Source: Kolteria novifilia (GTDB taxonomy: Bacteria; Planctomycetota; Planctomycetia; Kolteriales; Kolteriaceae). From it: DNA of 64,000 bases. Location of the stretch: contig CP036279.1 of the NCBI GenBank assembly GCA_007748055.1, positions 5,270,001-5,334,000 of the forward strand. Direction: 5' to 3'. The notes below the pieces were generated by a model. That model was not told the DNA's origin. It worked only from the letters and a program-made list of their open reading frames with translations, and made no database searches. The translations under genes and the position numbers were made by a program. This document shows positions 1-8,828 of the stretch, in pieces (within the stretch, counting starts at the first letter, position 1; the number at the start of each line of letters is the position of its first letter).

Positions 1-1213
1 TCGTCAACCGGTGGGCGTCCTTGAGGTCGGCCCCGTCGTAGTCCGGACCGGCATAGTTGAGCATGTACGACTTGGCCCCGAGGGCCGCCGCGCGAACGGC
101 GTGCTCGCTCTTGGGTTGGTCGGTCAGCACCTGCTCGTAGTAGGTCGCCGCGATGAAGTAGTCCTCGTTAACGAACGAGTGATTCGCCGCCCACATGACC
201 GCGTCGTCGGTCTGGGGACCGAACGGATCGTACTGCTGTACCGCCTCGATCGCCTCGAGCGCCCGTCCCTCGGTATCGAGGAAGGGCCGGCTGCGATCGA
301 AGAAGTTGACCGTTCGGGAGAACTTGTTGCGGGCGGGCTTCTTTCCCTGCGCGACCAGTCGCGAGTCCTCGAGCCAGGTGTACGAGATGTCCGAGAGACG
401 CTGGACCGCCAACGGCAAGTGGCGGGTCGTCGGGAACTTGGTCAGAAGCGCGACGTAGGTGTCCTGGGCCTTGGGCAACCGCTTGCGAGCGTACTCGGAC
501 TCGGCCCGCATGAAGAGGGCGTCCTCCTCGATCGGCGTATCCTTGTACTTCTTGGCGATCGCCTTGAACTTGCCCGCGGCGCTGGAGAACTTCTTGTCGC
601 GGAAGAGTTGTTCGGCCTCGGCATACTCGGCGCGAGGGTTGTCGTCATCATCGCCGCCGAAGAACCAGTACTTGCCGCCGGAGTCGCGTTCGATGGTCTG
701 CACGTTCGACTTGCTCTTCGAGGAGCGTCCCGGAATCCAGCCGAGGTAGCGTCCGACGCCTTTGGCGACCCGGTTGTCGTTCTCCCGGACCGAAGCACCG
801 TGACGACGTCGGTGGCTGTTGAAGGCACGCTCGGCGCCGGGGACATCCTCCGCGTCGAAGACGGGCTCTTGCTCGATCTCGACCGCTTCGCCGGCGACTT
901 CGTCGATCGATTCCTGGGCGAGCTTCTCCTCGGATTCGTCGGAGATGCTCGGCTCGGCGCCGGGATCATCGACCTCCTTCTCGTCGGCATCGCCCTTGCC
1001 CATCATGCGGCTGACGAAACCGAACAGGCGGTCCTCCCGCTCGATGTCGGTCTTTCCCGCCCCTTGTTGGCGGTCTCGACCCGTTTTGCCCGCCAACGCC
1101 AACGAGGGCGTCACGATCAACGATGCGACCAACAGGCACAGTCCCCACCTCCTCGCGGAGGAAGAAGAATCCACATGCCCACCACGGCGCAACAGTACGA
1201 CGGCCAACTTCAC
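1..1213 (-). CDS. Exported TPR / BamD-like protein (3' end outside window)
   Basis: Reading frame open on the minus strand from a GTG at 1213 to the left edge, so at least 404 codons with the C-terminus missing. The N-terminus is basic, then has a hydrophobic stretch ending ALA before GKTG (about residue 40), a Sec-type signal. No lipobox cysteine is present, so unlike classical BamD it should not be lipidated. After an acidic linker (about 60-130) come helical TPR-like repeats: tandem units with alternating small residues (EYAEAEQLF, AAGKFKAIAKKY, AQDTYVALLTKFP). The YbgF/BamD family uses such repeats for outer-membrane assembly. It lies 125 bp downstream of recO on the same strand. Fold call is good; the BamD role is inferred and another TPR scaffold is possible. 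Confidence 0.7.
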   Translation of the reverse strand, partial: MKLAVVLLRRGGHVDSSSSARRWGLCLLVASLIVTPSLALAGKTGRDRQQGAGKTDIEREDRLFGFVSRMMGKGDADEKEVDDPGAEPSISDESEEKLAQESIDEVAGEAVEIEQEPVFDAEDVPGAERAFNSHRRRHGASVRENDNRVAKGVGRYLGWIPGRSSKSKSNVQTIERDSGGKYWFFGGDDDDNPRAEYAEAEQLFRDKKFSSAAGKFKAIAKKYKDTPIEEDALFMRAESEYARKRLPKAQDTYVALLTKFPTTRHLPLAVQRLSDISYTWLEDSRLVAQGKKPARNKFSRTVNFFDRSRPFLDTEGRALEAIEAVQQYDPFGPQTDDAVMWAANHSFVNEDYFIAATYYEQVLTDQPKSEHAVRAAALGAKSYMLNYAGPDYDGADLKDAHRLT

Positions 1214-1337
1214 GATTGAAACTCCCCGTGCCCTGCGTCCGACTCGTCGGAGGGCGTTCCTTCGCCCCGAAAGTCCTCTCGGGATCCCCCGCGAGAACCG
1301 CTCTGGTCTCTTCTCGATCGGCCGAATGCCCCCACCT

Positions 1338-2084
1338 TCATGAGGCGTCGAGCATCGCGACCATCTTCGGCATCCGTCCCAAGTGCGTGGCGACCGTCGC
1401 GAGGAGCAGACGCCACATCTCGTCCCGACCGCGTTGACTCGGTACCAGACGCTCGGCGGCTTCCGTCTCCCCCGAATACACCCGCAACGCCTGAACCGTC
1501 GCCCCTTGAATCGTCATGCAGCCGCTTCGATTCCTCGCCTCGTCGGGATGGACGAGTCCTCCCGCGGCCACGCTGTAAGCCATGCGTTCCGACAGTCCCA
1601 CTTCCGCGCCCGAGATCGAGCAGTGAGTCAGAATCGGAGCGTATCCCAGTTCCTTCAGCAGCTTGAGCTGGAACCGGATCAGCGTGAGTTGCCGATCCTC
1701 CCCCTGCCCGAGCCGCCGCAAGGTTTCCACGCTCGAGTCGTACAAGACCGGGTGCGCGTCGTGGCGCCCCGTCAGCCCATTGAGCACTTCCGCGATGAAG
1801 TAACCCGCGTAAAGTGCCCCGAGGTTCCGACGGAGTCCGTCGAAACGCTCCAAGAGCTTCGCTTCGGTCAAGAGATCCAACTCAGCGGTGGTTTTGCGTC
1901 GAACGCATATACGACAGACGGAAAGTAGGTCAAGAGCAACCTCGAAACTGCTCTTGAGACGACGAGCCCCCTTCGCCATCACGCTCAGCTTGCCGAGATC
2001 GCGGGAAAAGAGGGTCACGACCTTGCTGGTTTCGCTAAAGTCGACCGAACGGATCACGAACGCATCGGTCTGATCGCTGATCAT
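1338..2084 (-). CDS. recO: DNA repair protein RecO
   Basis: 248 aa, normal RecO length. The N-terminal OB-fold starts with the typical region (TDAFVIRSVDFSETSKVV), followed by LGKLSVMAKGARR, and then a helical domain. RecO loads RecA with RecR in the RecFOR gap-repair pathway in the cytoplasm. The C-terminal zinc module of most RecO proteins has four cysteines; here only two remain (in THCSISG and SGCMTI), so zinc binding is probably lost. It follows the corC-like gene on the same strand after a gap of about 200 bp that carries a CTAG-flanked element, so it may be transcribed from the same operon or from its own promoter. Confidence 0.92.
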   Translation of the reverse strand: MISDQTDAFVIRSVDFSETSKVVTLFSRDLGKLSVMAKGARRLKSSFEVALDLLSVCRICVRRKTTAELDLLTEAKLLERFDGLRRNLGALYAGYFIAEVLNGLTGRHDAHPVLYDSSVETLRRLGQGEDRQLTLIRFQLKLLKELGYAPILTHCSISGAEVGLSERMAYSVAAGGLVHPDEARNRSGCMTIQGATVQALRVYSGETEAAERLVPSQRGRDEMWRLLLATVATHLGRMPKMVAMLDAS

Positions 2085-2183
2085 GGCGTGTCAACCGGGA
2101 AAGAAGTGGATGCATGCCTCGGGGCGTTGTCCCCGAGGGAGAAGGAAACCGAACACGAGTGTCCCCGTTGGTTCACTCACTGC

Positions 2184-2291
2184 CTAGTGGTCTGTTCCAA
2201 CTCGAAGTGGTGTTGGTGTGCCCCCAACCCTTCGGCACTGGCTGACCAGCAGCCATTGGCACCCTAACACTTCGATGGACCAGTGCACTAG
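2184..2291. mobile_element. CTAG-flanked miniature inverted-repeat element (type 1)
   Basis: A 100-bp insert lies between two CTAG tetranucleotides (2184-2187 and 2288-2291). Its ends are imperfect inverted repeats (TGGTCTGTTCCA and TGCACTGGTCCA, 9 of 12 matches). The same element in opposite orientation lies at 59467-59576. The right CTAG contains the TAG stop codon of the corC-like gene, so the insert begins immediately after that gene. No coding capacity. Confidence 0.65.
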
Positions 2292-3571
2292 CCGGTCGGT
2301 TGGGAGCGTTTGACCTTGCCGTCCTCGGTGATGCGTTCGACGCGGACGCGCCGGATCATTCGGCGGCGGATTTCCAGGACGGTGAAGACCGCCTGCGTGT
2401 TGCGAACCGATTCCCCCTTGATGGGAACGTGGCCCAGCAACTCGAGCACGTAACCACCGAGGGTGTCGAAGTCCTGGTCCTCGGGGATGTTCACTTCGAG
2501 GATCTCGTTGACCTCGTCGACATGCAAACTCGCGTCGATCTCGAGCACGTCGTCGCTGATTCGGTGGACGCTGGGAATCTCGGCGGGATCGTACTCGTCG
2601 GCGATCTCGCCCACGATCTCCTCGAGGATGTCCTCGATCGTCACCAAGCCGGCGACGCCACCATACTCATCGTGCACGATCGCCAGATGCAGCCGCTCGC
2701 GCTGGAACTCTCGCAAGAGCAGATCGACTTGCTTGGTCTCCTGGACGTAAGCGGGCTGACGCAACTCGAGCGAGTCGATCCGCTGCGACTTGGCCCCTTC
2801 ATCGGAGAGATGCGGCAGGAGGTCCTTGGCGTGGATGATCCCGACGATGTCGTCGCGACTGGCCCCAAAGACTGGAATTCGGGAGTGCCCCTTCTCCGAG
2901 ATGAGCTGCCGCGCCTCCTCGATCGTCCCCGACTGTGGCAGCATCACCATCGACGTCCGCGGCGTCATGACTTCCGAGACCGCCAACTCGTGCAGCTCGA
3001 TCAAACCCTCGATCATGTCCGCGGCGTTCTCGGCGAGTACCATCCCGTCGCGTTCCCCCTCGTTGACGACGGTGAGGATCTCCTCGTGCAGCGGCGTGAT
3101 CGTTTCATCGTTGACGCCGCCGAACCAGCGGCACAAGCGATCGCACAGCCGCCCCGTCACGACGATCGGCCACATCATCAAGCGACACGCCGTCAGCGCG
3201 GGCCAGGCGTGGTAGACGATGCGTTCCGCGTAGAGCTCCCCCAGCGGCCGCGCCAACAGAAGGTCGAACGTGACGAAGGCGAGCCAAAGACCGAACATAC
3301 CGACGATCAATAACCAACCGGCTTGGATATCGCCTTCCAAGGACATGTCGACCAAGAGCAAGGCGCCTCCCGCGAGGAAGAGCCAGGTCCAGGAATAGAT
3401 CGCCATGACCGTTTCGTCGTCGAGCGCGAGAATGGTGCTGAACCGCTCGAGGTTGCGATCGGCACAGTATCGCTCCAAGCGAGCTCTCGAAAAATGATGA
3501 AGGGCGAACGCCGAGAGTCGCAAGGCGACGATGGCAATGATGAGTACGACAAGCAAGATCAGGTTGGCCAT
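2288..3571 (-). CDS. CNNM/CorC-type membrane protein with paired CBS domains
   Basis: 427 aa. Membrane segments at about 3-18, 61-75, 85-106 and 125-140 form a CNNM-type (DUF21) transmembrane part. Two CBS domains follow at about 200-320 (VMTPRTSMV near 201; the family hallmark DEYGG at 301-305). A CorC_HlyC domain lies at about 340-420. These proteins are often annotated as hemolysins; characterised members act in magnesium or cobalt efflux or homeostasis, with the CBS pair binding adenine nucleotide. It starts 6 bp after the ybeY stop on the same strand, matching the common bacterial ybeZ-ybeY-ybeX (phoH-ybeY-corC) order, here with an HD hydrolase gene inserted. Confidence 0.9.
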   Translation of the reverse strand: MANLILLVVLIIAIVALRLSAFALHHFSRARLERYCADRNLERFSTILALDDETVMAIYSWTWLFLAGGALLLVDMSLEGDIQAGWLLIVGMFGLWLAFVTFDLLLARPLGELYAERIVYHAWPALTACRLMMWPIVVTGRLCDRLCRWFGGVNDETITPLHEEILTVVNEGERDGMVLAENAADMIEGLIELHELAVSEVMTPRTSMVMLPQSGTIEEARQLISEKGHSRIPVFGASRDDIVGIIHAKDLLPHLSDEGAKSQRIDSLELRQPAYVQETKQVDLLLREFQRERLHLAIVHDEYGGVAGLVTIEDILEEIVGEIADEYDPAEIPSVHRISDDVLEIDASLHVDEVNEILEVNIPEDQDFDTLGGYVLELLGHVPIKGESVRNTQAVFTVLEIRRRMIRRVRVERITEDGKVKRSQPTG

Positions 3572-3577
3572 GCGTCC

Positions 3578-4072
3578 TTATTCCGGGAGGGAATGATGTC
3601 CCTTGTTGTTCGTCGGCAGCGACGACGAGCGAGACCCGTCGCGACCGGTCTTTTCATGATAGGCGTGGAGCAACGACTGTTGCCGTTCGCTCATGGCCGC
3701 CGCGTCCGATTCCTCGTGATCGTCGTAGCCGCACAAGTGCAAGATACCGTGGACGACGTAGAGGCCCAGTTCCATGAACGCGGACCAATCGTAGTCCTCC
3801 GACGAGCGACGGGCGTAGTCGGTGTTGACGACCAGTTCGCCGTGAAGCGGCTCGCCCGGCTCCGAGAGCGGAAAGGTGATCACGTCGGTCGGAAAATCGT
3901 GCTCAAGGTAGCGCCGGTTGAGATCCCAACTCTCTTGGTCTCCCACCAGCGCGATGCTGATTTCCGCCGCCGAGACCTCCTGGGCCTCCAAGACGTGCTG
4001 AGCCAGTCCGACAAACCACTGGTCATCGACGCCAAGCGAATCTTGACGATCGGCGATATCGACGTTGATCAT
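3578..4072 (-). CDS. ybeY: Endoribonuclease YbeY
   Basis: 164 aa. YbeY is a zinc-dependent endoribonuclease for 16S rRNA 3' maturation and ribosome quality control. The metal motif is HGILHLCGYDDH at residues 108-119: His108 and His112 are in place, but the third ligand position (+10 from the first His) is Asp118, followed by His119, where the best-known members have His. A good ribosome binding site (GAGAGG, 3 nt before ATG) supports the start. It sits between the HD hydrolase gene and the corC-like gene, in the widely conserved phoH-ybeY neighbourhood. Confidence 0.93.
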   Translation of the reverse strand: MINVDIADRQDSLGVDDQWFVGLAQHVLEAQEVSAAEISIALVGDQESWDLNRRYLEHDFPTDVITFPLSEPGEPLHGELVVNTDYARRSSEDYDWSAFMELGLYVVHGILHLCGYDDHEESDAAAMSERQQSLLHAYHEKTGRDGSRSSSLPTNNKGHHSLPE

Positions 4073-4153
4073 CCGCCTCTCTCGTGTCGGCGCGGCGATC
4101 GAATCGACACGTTCGCCCCTCTGTGCTACTCAATGCCCTTCCTTGCCGGAAGG

Positions 4154-6418
4154 TTAACTCGCATTCCGATCGCGATCGGGATACTTGATCCGTCCATGGT
4201 ACACCGCGATGAGGGACTTGGTGAGACTGTCCTCAATCATTTTCACTTCTTCGAGCGTCAACCCCGACTCGCTGAGTTGCCCATCGAGCAACCGTTTGAG
4301 GGCCAAACTGTGGACCAGCTTCTCGATCCGCGCGGGGGTCGGTTCGCTCAGGGCCCGGCTCGCGCTCTCGACGCAGTCCGAAAGCATGAGCACCGCTGCC
4401 TCTTTGTGCTGCGGCTTCGGCCCCGGATAGCGGAACGAGGACTCCTCGACGGTCTCGTCGGCGGTGTCGGACGCCTGCATCTCCCGAGTCGCTTCATGAT
4501 AGAAGTAATCGACGAGCGTGGTGCCGTGATGTTGCTCGATCATGTCAAGAATGGGCTGCGGCAAATGGTGCTGCCGACCGAGGTCGGCGCCGTCCTTGAC
4601 GTGGCCGATGATGATCAGCGTGCTCATCGCGGGCGCGAGCTGATCGTGGCGGTTGCGTTCGTCGGCCTGTTTGTTCTCGATGAAGTACTGCGGCTTGAGC
4701 ATCTTGCCGACATCGTGGAACATCGCCCCGACGCGGACCAACAGCGAGTTGCACCCGATCTTCTTCGCGGCGGTCTCGGCGATGATCGAGACCGTCACGC
4801 TGTGATTGTAGGTGCCGGGAGCCCGCTGCACGAGTTGCTGCAAGAGCGGATGGCTCGTGTCGGCCAGTTCGATCAAACTGATGTCGGTGACGATGCCGAA
4901 GACCGACTCGATGAAGGGCAGACTGCCCGTCATCAAGAACCCGGCGATCAGTCCGCAACCGAACCGCCGCGCCGCGTCTTCGAGCATCAACGGCCAGGGC
5001 TGGTTGACCAGCAAGTCCATCGACACCGAGAGTAGCGCGTAGGAGATCCCCGCGATGAAGCCGACCTTGATCAGCTTCGTCCGCGAACGGACCGAGTCGA
5101 GGGCGAGAATACCCGCCGAGGTCCCGCCGACCATGACGACGAACTGCGTCATCGGATGACTGACCGTCACCGAAACCAGCAGCGACAGCGAGAATCCGAC
5201 GACGAGCGCCAGCCCCCGGTTGTACGCGATCGCGAGCAAGAGTGACGTCACCGCGATCGGTAGGATCTCTCCTTCGTACGGGGCGGTGCTTAGGAGTCTG
5301 GCGAAGAGGACCGTCGACATGAAGAGCCCGCACAAGAGCGCCAACCGACTCGGCTCGCGGATGATCCGCTCTTCGTAGCTCCAAAGGTAGAACGCGGTCG
5401 TCACCACCAGCGCCAGGACAATGAGTATCTGGCCGAGGAAGTGCAACGCCTTGCGGTAGATCGACGTCGTCCGCATGAACTCGACATGCTCGGCCCGCAG
5501 GAACCGAAGCTGCACGTCGTTGATCGTCGCTCCCTGCGGCACCACCAGGTAGCCCTTGGGATACTCGTCGAGCACCTCCGGCACGCCCTCGCGGGCACGC
5601 TTGGCGGCATCATCGGTGCGGGCCGCGTCGTAGACCAAGTTCGCGTTGAGCGTCGGGACGATAAGGTTGAACAGCGTGTCGGCGATGTCGCCGTTGTCGC
5701 TGGGCCACTCCTCTTCGAGCAGCTTGTGCAGTCGGCCGTCGGGCTTGATCCACTCCTGCTTGAGCACATCCTTGCGATTGATGAAAGAGGTACGCTCGGA
5801 GTTGTCGACGCTGAACCGATGCACGGAGATCACCGTCGCGTTGCGTTTGCCCTCGGGGGGAAGTGTCGTCTCGTCGAGCACCCCTTCACTCAGGAAAGGC
5901 TCGAAGACCTTGTCGAGCTTCATCTCGACGTTGAACAGCGCGTGCCGATCGGGCACGAGGGTGCGGAGGCTCTTGAACTGATCGAGGCCGAGGTTCCATT
6001 CCGACCGCTCCGCCCCGAGCTTCTCGTAGTCCGACTGCGACGCGACCGCATCGAGCAACTCGAAGAGCTCTTCCTTCAGGTCGATGTAGGGGGTCGGGTT
6101 GAGAATGAACTCGAGCGCCGTCTCGCTGGCGGCCGCCTCGCGTTCGTTGCGGGTCTTCGTCTCGTTGGCGATCTTCAGACCGGTCTTGAGGCGGATCTCG
6201 CGTTCGGCGCGATCGCCGGCGCGGAAGGGGAATGGGATTCCGCCGTAGCTCACCAACACCGACGTCCCAACGACGGTCAGCGCGCCGATGAGTAGCTGGA
6301 GCAAATACTTGCTCAAGCCACGCTCGGGACGTGAATTCGTCTTCTTGAGACGCGATGACTCCCCGCGACTGGTCGGGCGACGCTTGCGTCCGAAGGAGAA
6401 AAGGCGACCTAACATCAC
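4154..6418 (-). CDS. PgpH-type 7TM-HD phosphohydrolase
   Basis: 754 aa. Order: basic cytoplasmic N-terminus, one membrane helix (about 38-57), a large extracytoplasmic domain (about 60-330, 7TMR-HDED type), a multi-helix membrane region (about 335-530), and a cytoplasmic HD domain with the metal motif HDVGK (His568-Asp569) and a further conserved histidine pair in GRQHH. Characterised relatives such as Listeria PgpH hydrolyse cyclic di-AMP. No diadenylate cyclase is present in the window, so the substrate here is inferred. It lies between phoH and ybeY on the same strand, an arrangement common in many phyla. Confidence 0.92.
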   Translation of the reverse strand: MMLGRLFSFGRKRRPTSRGESSRLKKTNSRPERGLSKYLLQLLIGALTVVGTSVLVSYGGIPFPFRAGDRAEREIRLKTGLKIANETKTRNEREAAASETALEFILNPTPYIDLKEELFELLDAVASQSDYEKLGAERSEWNLGLDQFKSLRTLVPDRHALFNVEMKLDKVFEPFLSEGVLDETTLPPEGKRNATVISVHRFSVDNSERTSFINRKDVLKQEWIKPDGRLHKLLEEEWPSDNGDIADTLFNLIVPTLNANLVYDAARTDDAAKRAREGVPEVLDEYPKGYLVVPQGATINDVQLRFLRAEHVEFMRTTSIYRKALHFLGQILIVLALVVTTAFYLWSYEERIIREPSRLALLCGLFMSTVLFARLLSTAPYEGEILPIAVTSLLLAIAYNRGLALVVGFSLSLLVSVTVSHPMTQFVVMVGGTSAGILALDSVRSRTKLIKVGFIAGISYALLSVSMDLLVNQPWPLMLEDAARRFGCGLIAGFLMTGSLPFIESVFGIVTDISLIELADTSHPLLQQLVQRAPGTYNHSVTVSIIAETAAKKIGCNSLLVRVGAMFHDVGKMLKPQYFIENKQADERNRHDQLAPAMSTLIIIGHVKDGADLGRQHHLPQPILDMIEQHHGTTLVDYFYHEATREMQASDTADETVEESSFRYPGPKPQHKEAAVLMLSDCVESASRALSEPTPARIEKLVHSLALKRLLDGQLSESGLTLEEVKMIEDSLTKSLIAVYHGRIKYPDRDRNAS

Positions 6419-6459
6419 TCGGGTCCCGAGCGCGACGCGCTCCCTGGACCCAATGGCTC

Positions 6460-7455
6460 CTATTGGCCTTGAGGCTCCGGCCCGGGCGACTCGGAACCTT
6501 CCGAATCCCCTTCCGTCAACTCATAGGCGTTCACGATTGCCTGGACCAAGGGGTGACGGACGATGTCCCCCTTGTCCATTCGCACCAGCGCGACCCCATC
6601 GAGCGTTCCTAGACGATGCACCGCGTCGGAGAGACCGTTGGTCGTCCCCATCGGCAGGTCAACTTGGGTCACGTCCCCCGTGACGACCGCTTTGGACTCG
6701 TTGCCGAGCCGCGTGAGGAACATTTTCATCTGGGGAATCGTCGAGTTCTGGGCCTCGTCGAGAATCACGAACGACTCGTTGAGCGTTCGTCCCCTCATGA
6801 ATGCTAGTGGCACGACCTCGACCACCTCATTATCGAGGTAGGAACGCACCTGGTGGAAGTCCAGCATATCCCGCAGCGCATCGAGTAGCGGCCGCAAGTA
6901 GGGATGGACCTTCGCCTCCATGTCGCCGGGGAGAAACCCGAGCTTCTCGCCCGCCTCCACTGCCGGTCGCGCCAGGATGATCCGCTTGATCTGCCCTTGG
7001 TGCAGCGCCTCGAGGGCCGCCGCGACCGCGAGGAACGACTTTCCCGTTCCGGCCGGGCCGATGCAGAAGGTCAGATCGTGTTCGCGCATCGCCTCGATGA
7101 ACTGACTCTGCCCCGCGGTACGGGCCCAAAGGCGTCGCATCGGGCCGACGATCTCGCGCGCCGCCGGCTTGCGGTTGCTCCCGGAAGCCCCTTCGGCATA
7201 GACCGCGCTGCTCAAATAGAACCGCAGATCGTCGACGGAGAGATGTCGAGTCCGCTTGTAGCGGGAGCGCATCTGGTCGAAGATCTTTCGAGCCAGATCT
7301 ACTTGCTCCTCGGTCCCGTGCAAACTGATCGTCTCGCCGCGGGCGACGACCTTGACCCCGAGCGCTTCTCGCAGCAGCCGCAAATGGGCATCGCCGTTGC
7401 CCAAGAGCGCCAGCGCCTCGTCACGTTCGATGTTGTCGAGTGTTAGTTGTGCCAT
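6460..7455 (-). CDS. phoH: PhoH family ATPase
   Basis: 331 aa, usual length. N-terminal region of about 110 residues, then the PhoH ATPase domain with Walker A GPAGTGKS (133-140) and Walker B with DEAQ (FVILDEAQN, 229-237). The family is linked to RNA metabolism, with helicase or nuclease-partner roles alongside YbeY. Its start is 33 bp after the cdsA stop, and 41 bp separate its stop from the HD hydrolase start. The C-terminal tail is acidic and Gly/Pro-rich. Identity is clear; the biochemical role is known only loosely. Confidence 0.95.
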   Translation of the reverse strand: MAQLTLDNIERDEALALLGNGDAHLRLLREALGVKVVARGETISLHGTEEQVDLARKIFDQMRSRYKRTRHLSVDDLRFYLSSAVYAEGASGSNRKPAAREIVGPMRRLWARTAGQSQFIEAMREHDLTFCIGPAGTGKSFLAVAAALEALHQGQIKRIILARPAVEAGEKLGFLPGDMEAKVHPYLRPLLDALRDMLDFHQVRSYLDNEVVEVVPLAFMRGRTLNESFVILDEAQNSTIPQMKMFLTRLGNESKAVVTGDVTQVDLPMGTTNGLSDAVHRLGTLDGVALVRMDKGDIVRHPLVQAIVNAYELTEGDSEGSESPGPEPQGQ

Positions 7456-7487
7456 GCTCTCGTTGGGTGTGGACCTCCGCGACGGGA

Positions 7488-8354
7488 CTACTGAATCCCG
7501 ATCAGGAAAAGGTAGGCCAGCGGGCCGGTAAAGAGAACCGAATCAATCACGTCGAGCACTCCTCCGAACCCGGGAATGTGCGACGACGCATCCTTGTGTT
7601 GGCATTCGCGTTTGATCAGCGACTCCATGAGATCTCCCACGGGGGCGGCAGCGCCAAGGGCCAAGCCGAACCCCAGGGCGGAGAAGGGATCGAGCACCTC
7701 CACGCCCATGATCCATTTTCCCACGGCAGCCACGACAAATGCAATAGCGACGGCGGCCACCACGCCTCCCGCCGCTCCTTCCCAGGTCTTCGCAGGGCTC
7801 AACCGAGGCGACAATTTCGTCCGCCCCAAGTAGCGACCCGTGAAGTAAGCACCGATGTCACAACACTTTGGGGTGAACACCGCCAGCGTGACCGCGAGCG
7901 CCCCCGCGATCGGGCCTCCCGGATGCCAGCGAAGCTCCGCGATGAAAACGCCAAGGAATCCGATGTAGAAAAGCGAGAAGACATGCCCCGCGATGACGAT
8001 CAGCGAGTTGCCGGGTTCGCGATACTCCCACGCCGAGATCAACAGCGCCGCCATCGACAAGAAGACGAAGAGGAACGCCGCGACCACGATGGTGGATGTC
8101 CCCCCCGGTCCCAGCCAAGGGGTGAGCCAGGCCGAGCCGATGATCAGCAAGCAGCCGGTGATCACGAACCAGGGCTTGACCGCCACCGGCACACATTGCA
8201 TCATCTGCGCCAGTTCACGGGCGGCGAACCACGTCGCCAGCAGCGCCACGACGCCGAGCAGCGGGTAGTACGGGGCAAGGAGGTTGTCGACCGCCAGCAT
8301 CGCCAAGACGCCACACGTCATCAACAGCCCGAAGAGCAAGCGGTGATTCAACAT
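7488..8354 (-). CDS. cdsA: Phosphatidate cytidylyltransferase
   Basis: 288 aa, multi-spanning membrane protein. It makes CDP-diacylglycerol from phosphatidate and CTP, the precursor of all membrane phospholipids. The family signature is visible: LSPAKTWEGAAGG in the middle, then near the C-terminus GDLMESLIKR, KDASSHIPG and GGVLDVIDS, containing the metal-binding Asp residues. Eight or so hydrophobic segments cover the first 220 residues. It follows uppS on the same strand, as in many bacteria, but with an unusually long 474-bp gap. Confidence 0.95.
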   Translation of the reverse strand: MLNHRLLFGLLMTCGVLAMLAVDNLLAPYYPLLGVVALLATWFAARELAQMMQCVPVAVKPWFVITGCLLIIGSAWLTPWLGPGGTSTIVVAAFLFVFLSMAALLISAWEYREPGNSLIVIAGHVFSLFYIGFLGVFIAELRWHPGGPIAGALAVTLAVFTPKCCDIGAYFTGRYLGRTKLSPRLSPAKTWEGAAGGVVAAVAIAFVVAAVGKWIMGVEVLDPFSALGFGLALGAAAPVGDLMESLIKRECQHKDASSHIPGFGGVLDVIDSVLFTGPLAYLFLIGIQ

Positions 8355-8828
8355 CCGTCAACGTGCCCAGGCCCGACGCATGCGCAGGCGCTGCTTTTGA
8401 GATCCGTCCGTCGGCCGATCACCACGCCGGCCGACCATTGATACCATCAAATGAGTGCAGCCAGTTCTACGGCAACCCGTCGGCAAGGCGAGCCCTTCTC
8501 CATTTCCTCGCGACGCTTGCCGGGGAAAATGGAAATCCCACCTCGATGCCCTCACGCGAGAATCGACGCCAGAAGTCTCTTTCTCGCCATTGGGAACGAC
8601 ACCGACAAGAGGGACGTCAACTCTCCTGGATTCACTCTAGCGAAGAAAGGGAAATGACCGAGGCTGGCATCAGCATGATACGAACGATCACACGCCGAGC
8701 GCCTCGTGCCGGATGTCACTAGTCGTGGGCATGCCGGGGACGCTTCTCATTCTCATTCGAATAACCGTTCGCACAAGGCATCGACTCGAAAGTCGACCGT
8801 TGCCCCAAGTCGCGACGCCGACGACGCG
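8355..8828. other. Long uppS-cdsA spacer with no recognised gene
   Basis: 474 bp between uppS and cdsA, which usually abut. The frames here are short and have no recognisable product. No perfect long hairpin, tRNA or array was seen. It may hold a promoter for the cdsA-phoH segment, but no clear -35/-10 pair was found. Confidence 0.4.

Noticed and set aside
11-1219. 402-aa plus-strand frame at the left edge
   Set aside because: The opposite strand has a signal peptide followed by TPR-type repeats in a frame that continues the recO operon.
3323-5035. 570-aa plus-strand open frame opposite corC, ybeY and the HD hydrolase gene
   Set aside because: It is the mirror frame of high-GC genes with clear families on the minus strand; composition is Arg/Asp/Gly-rich without domains.
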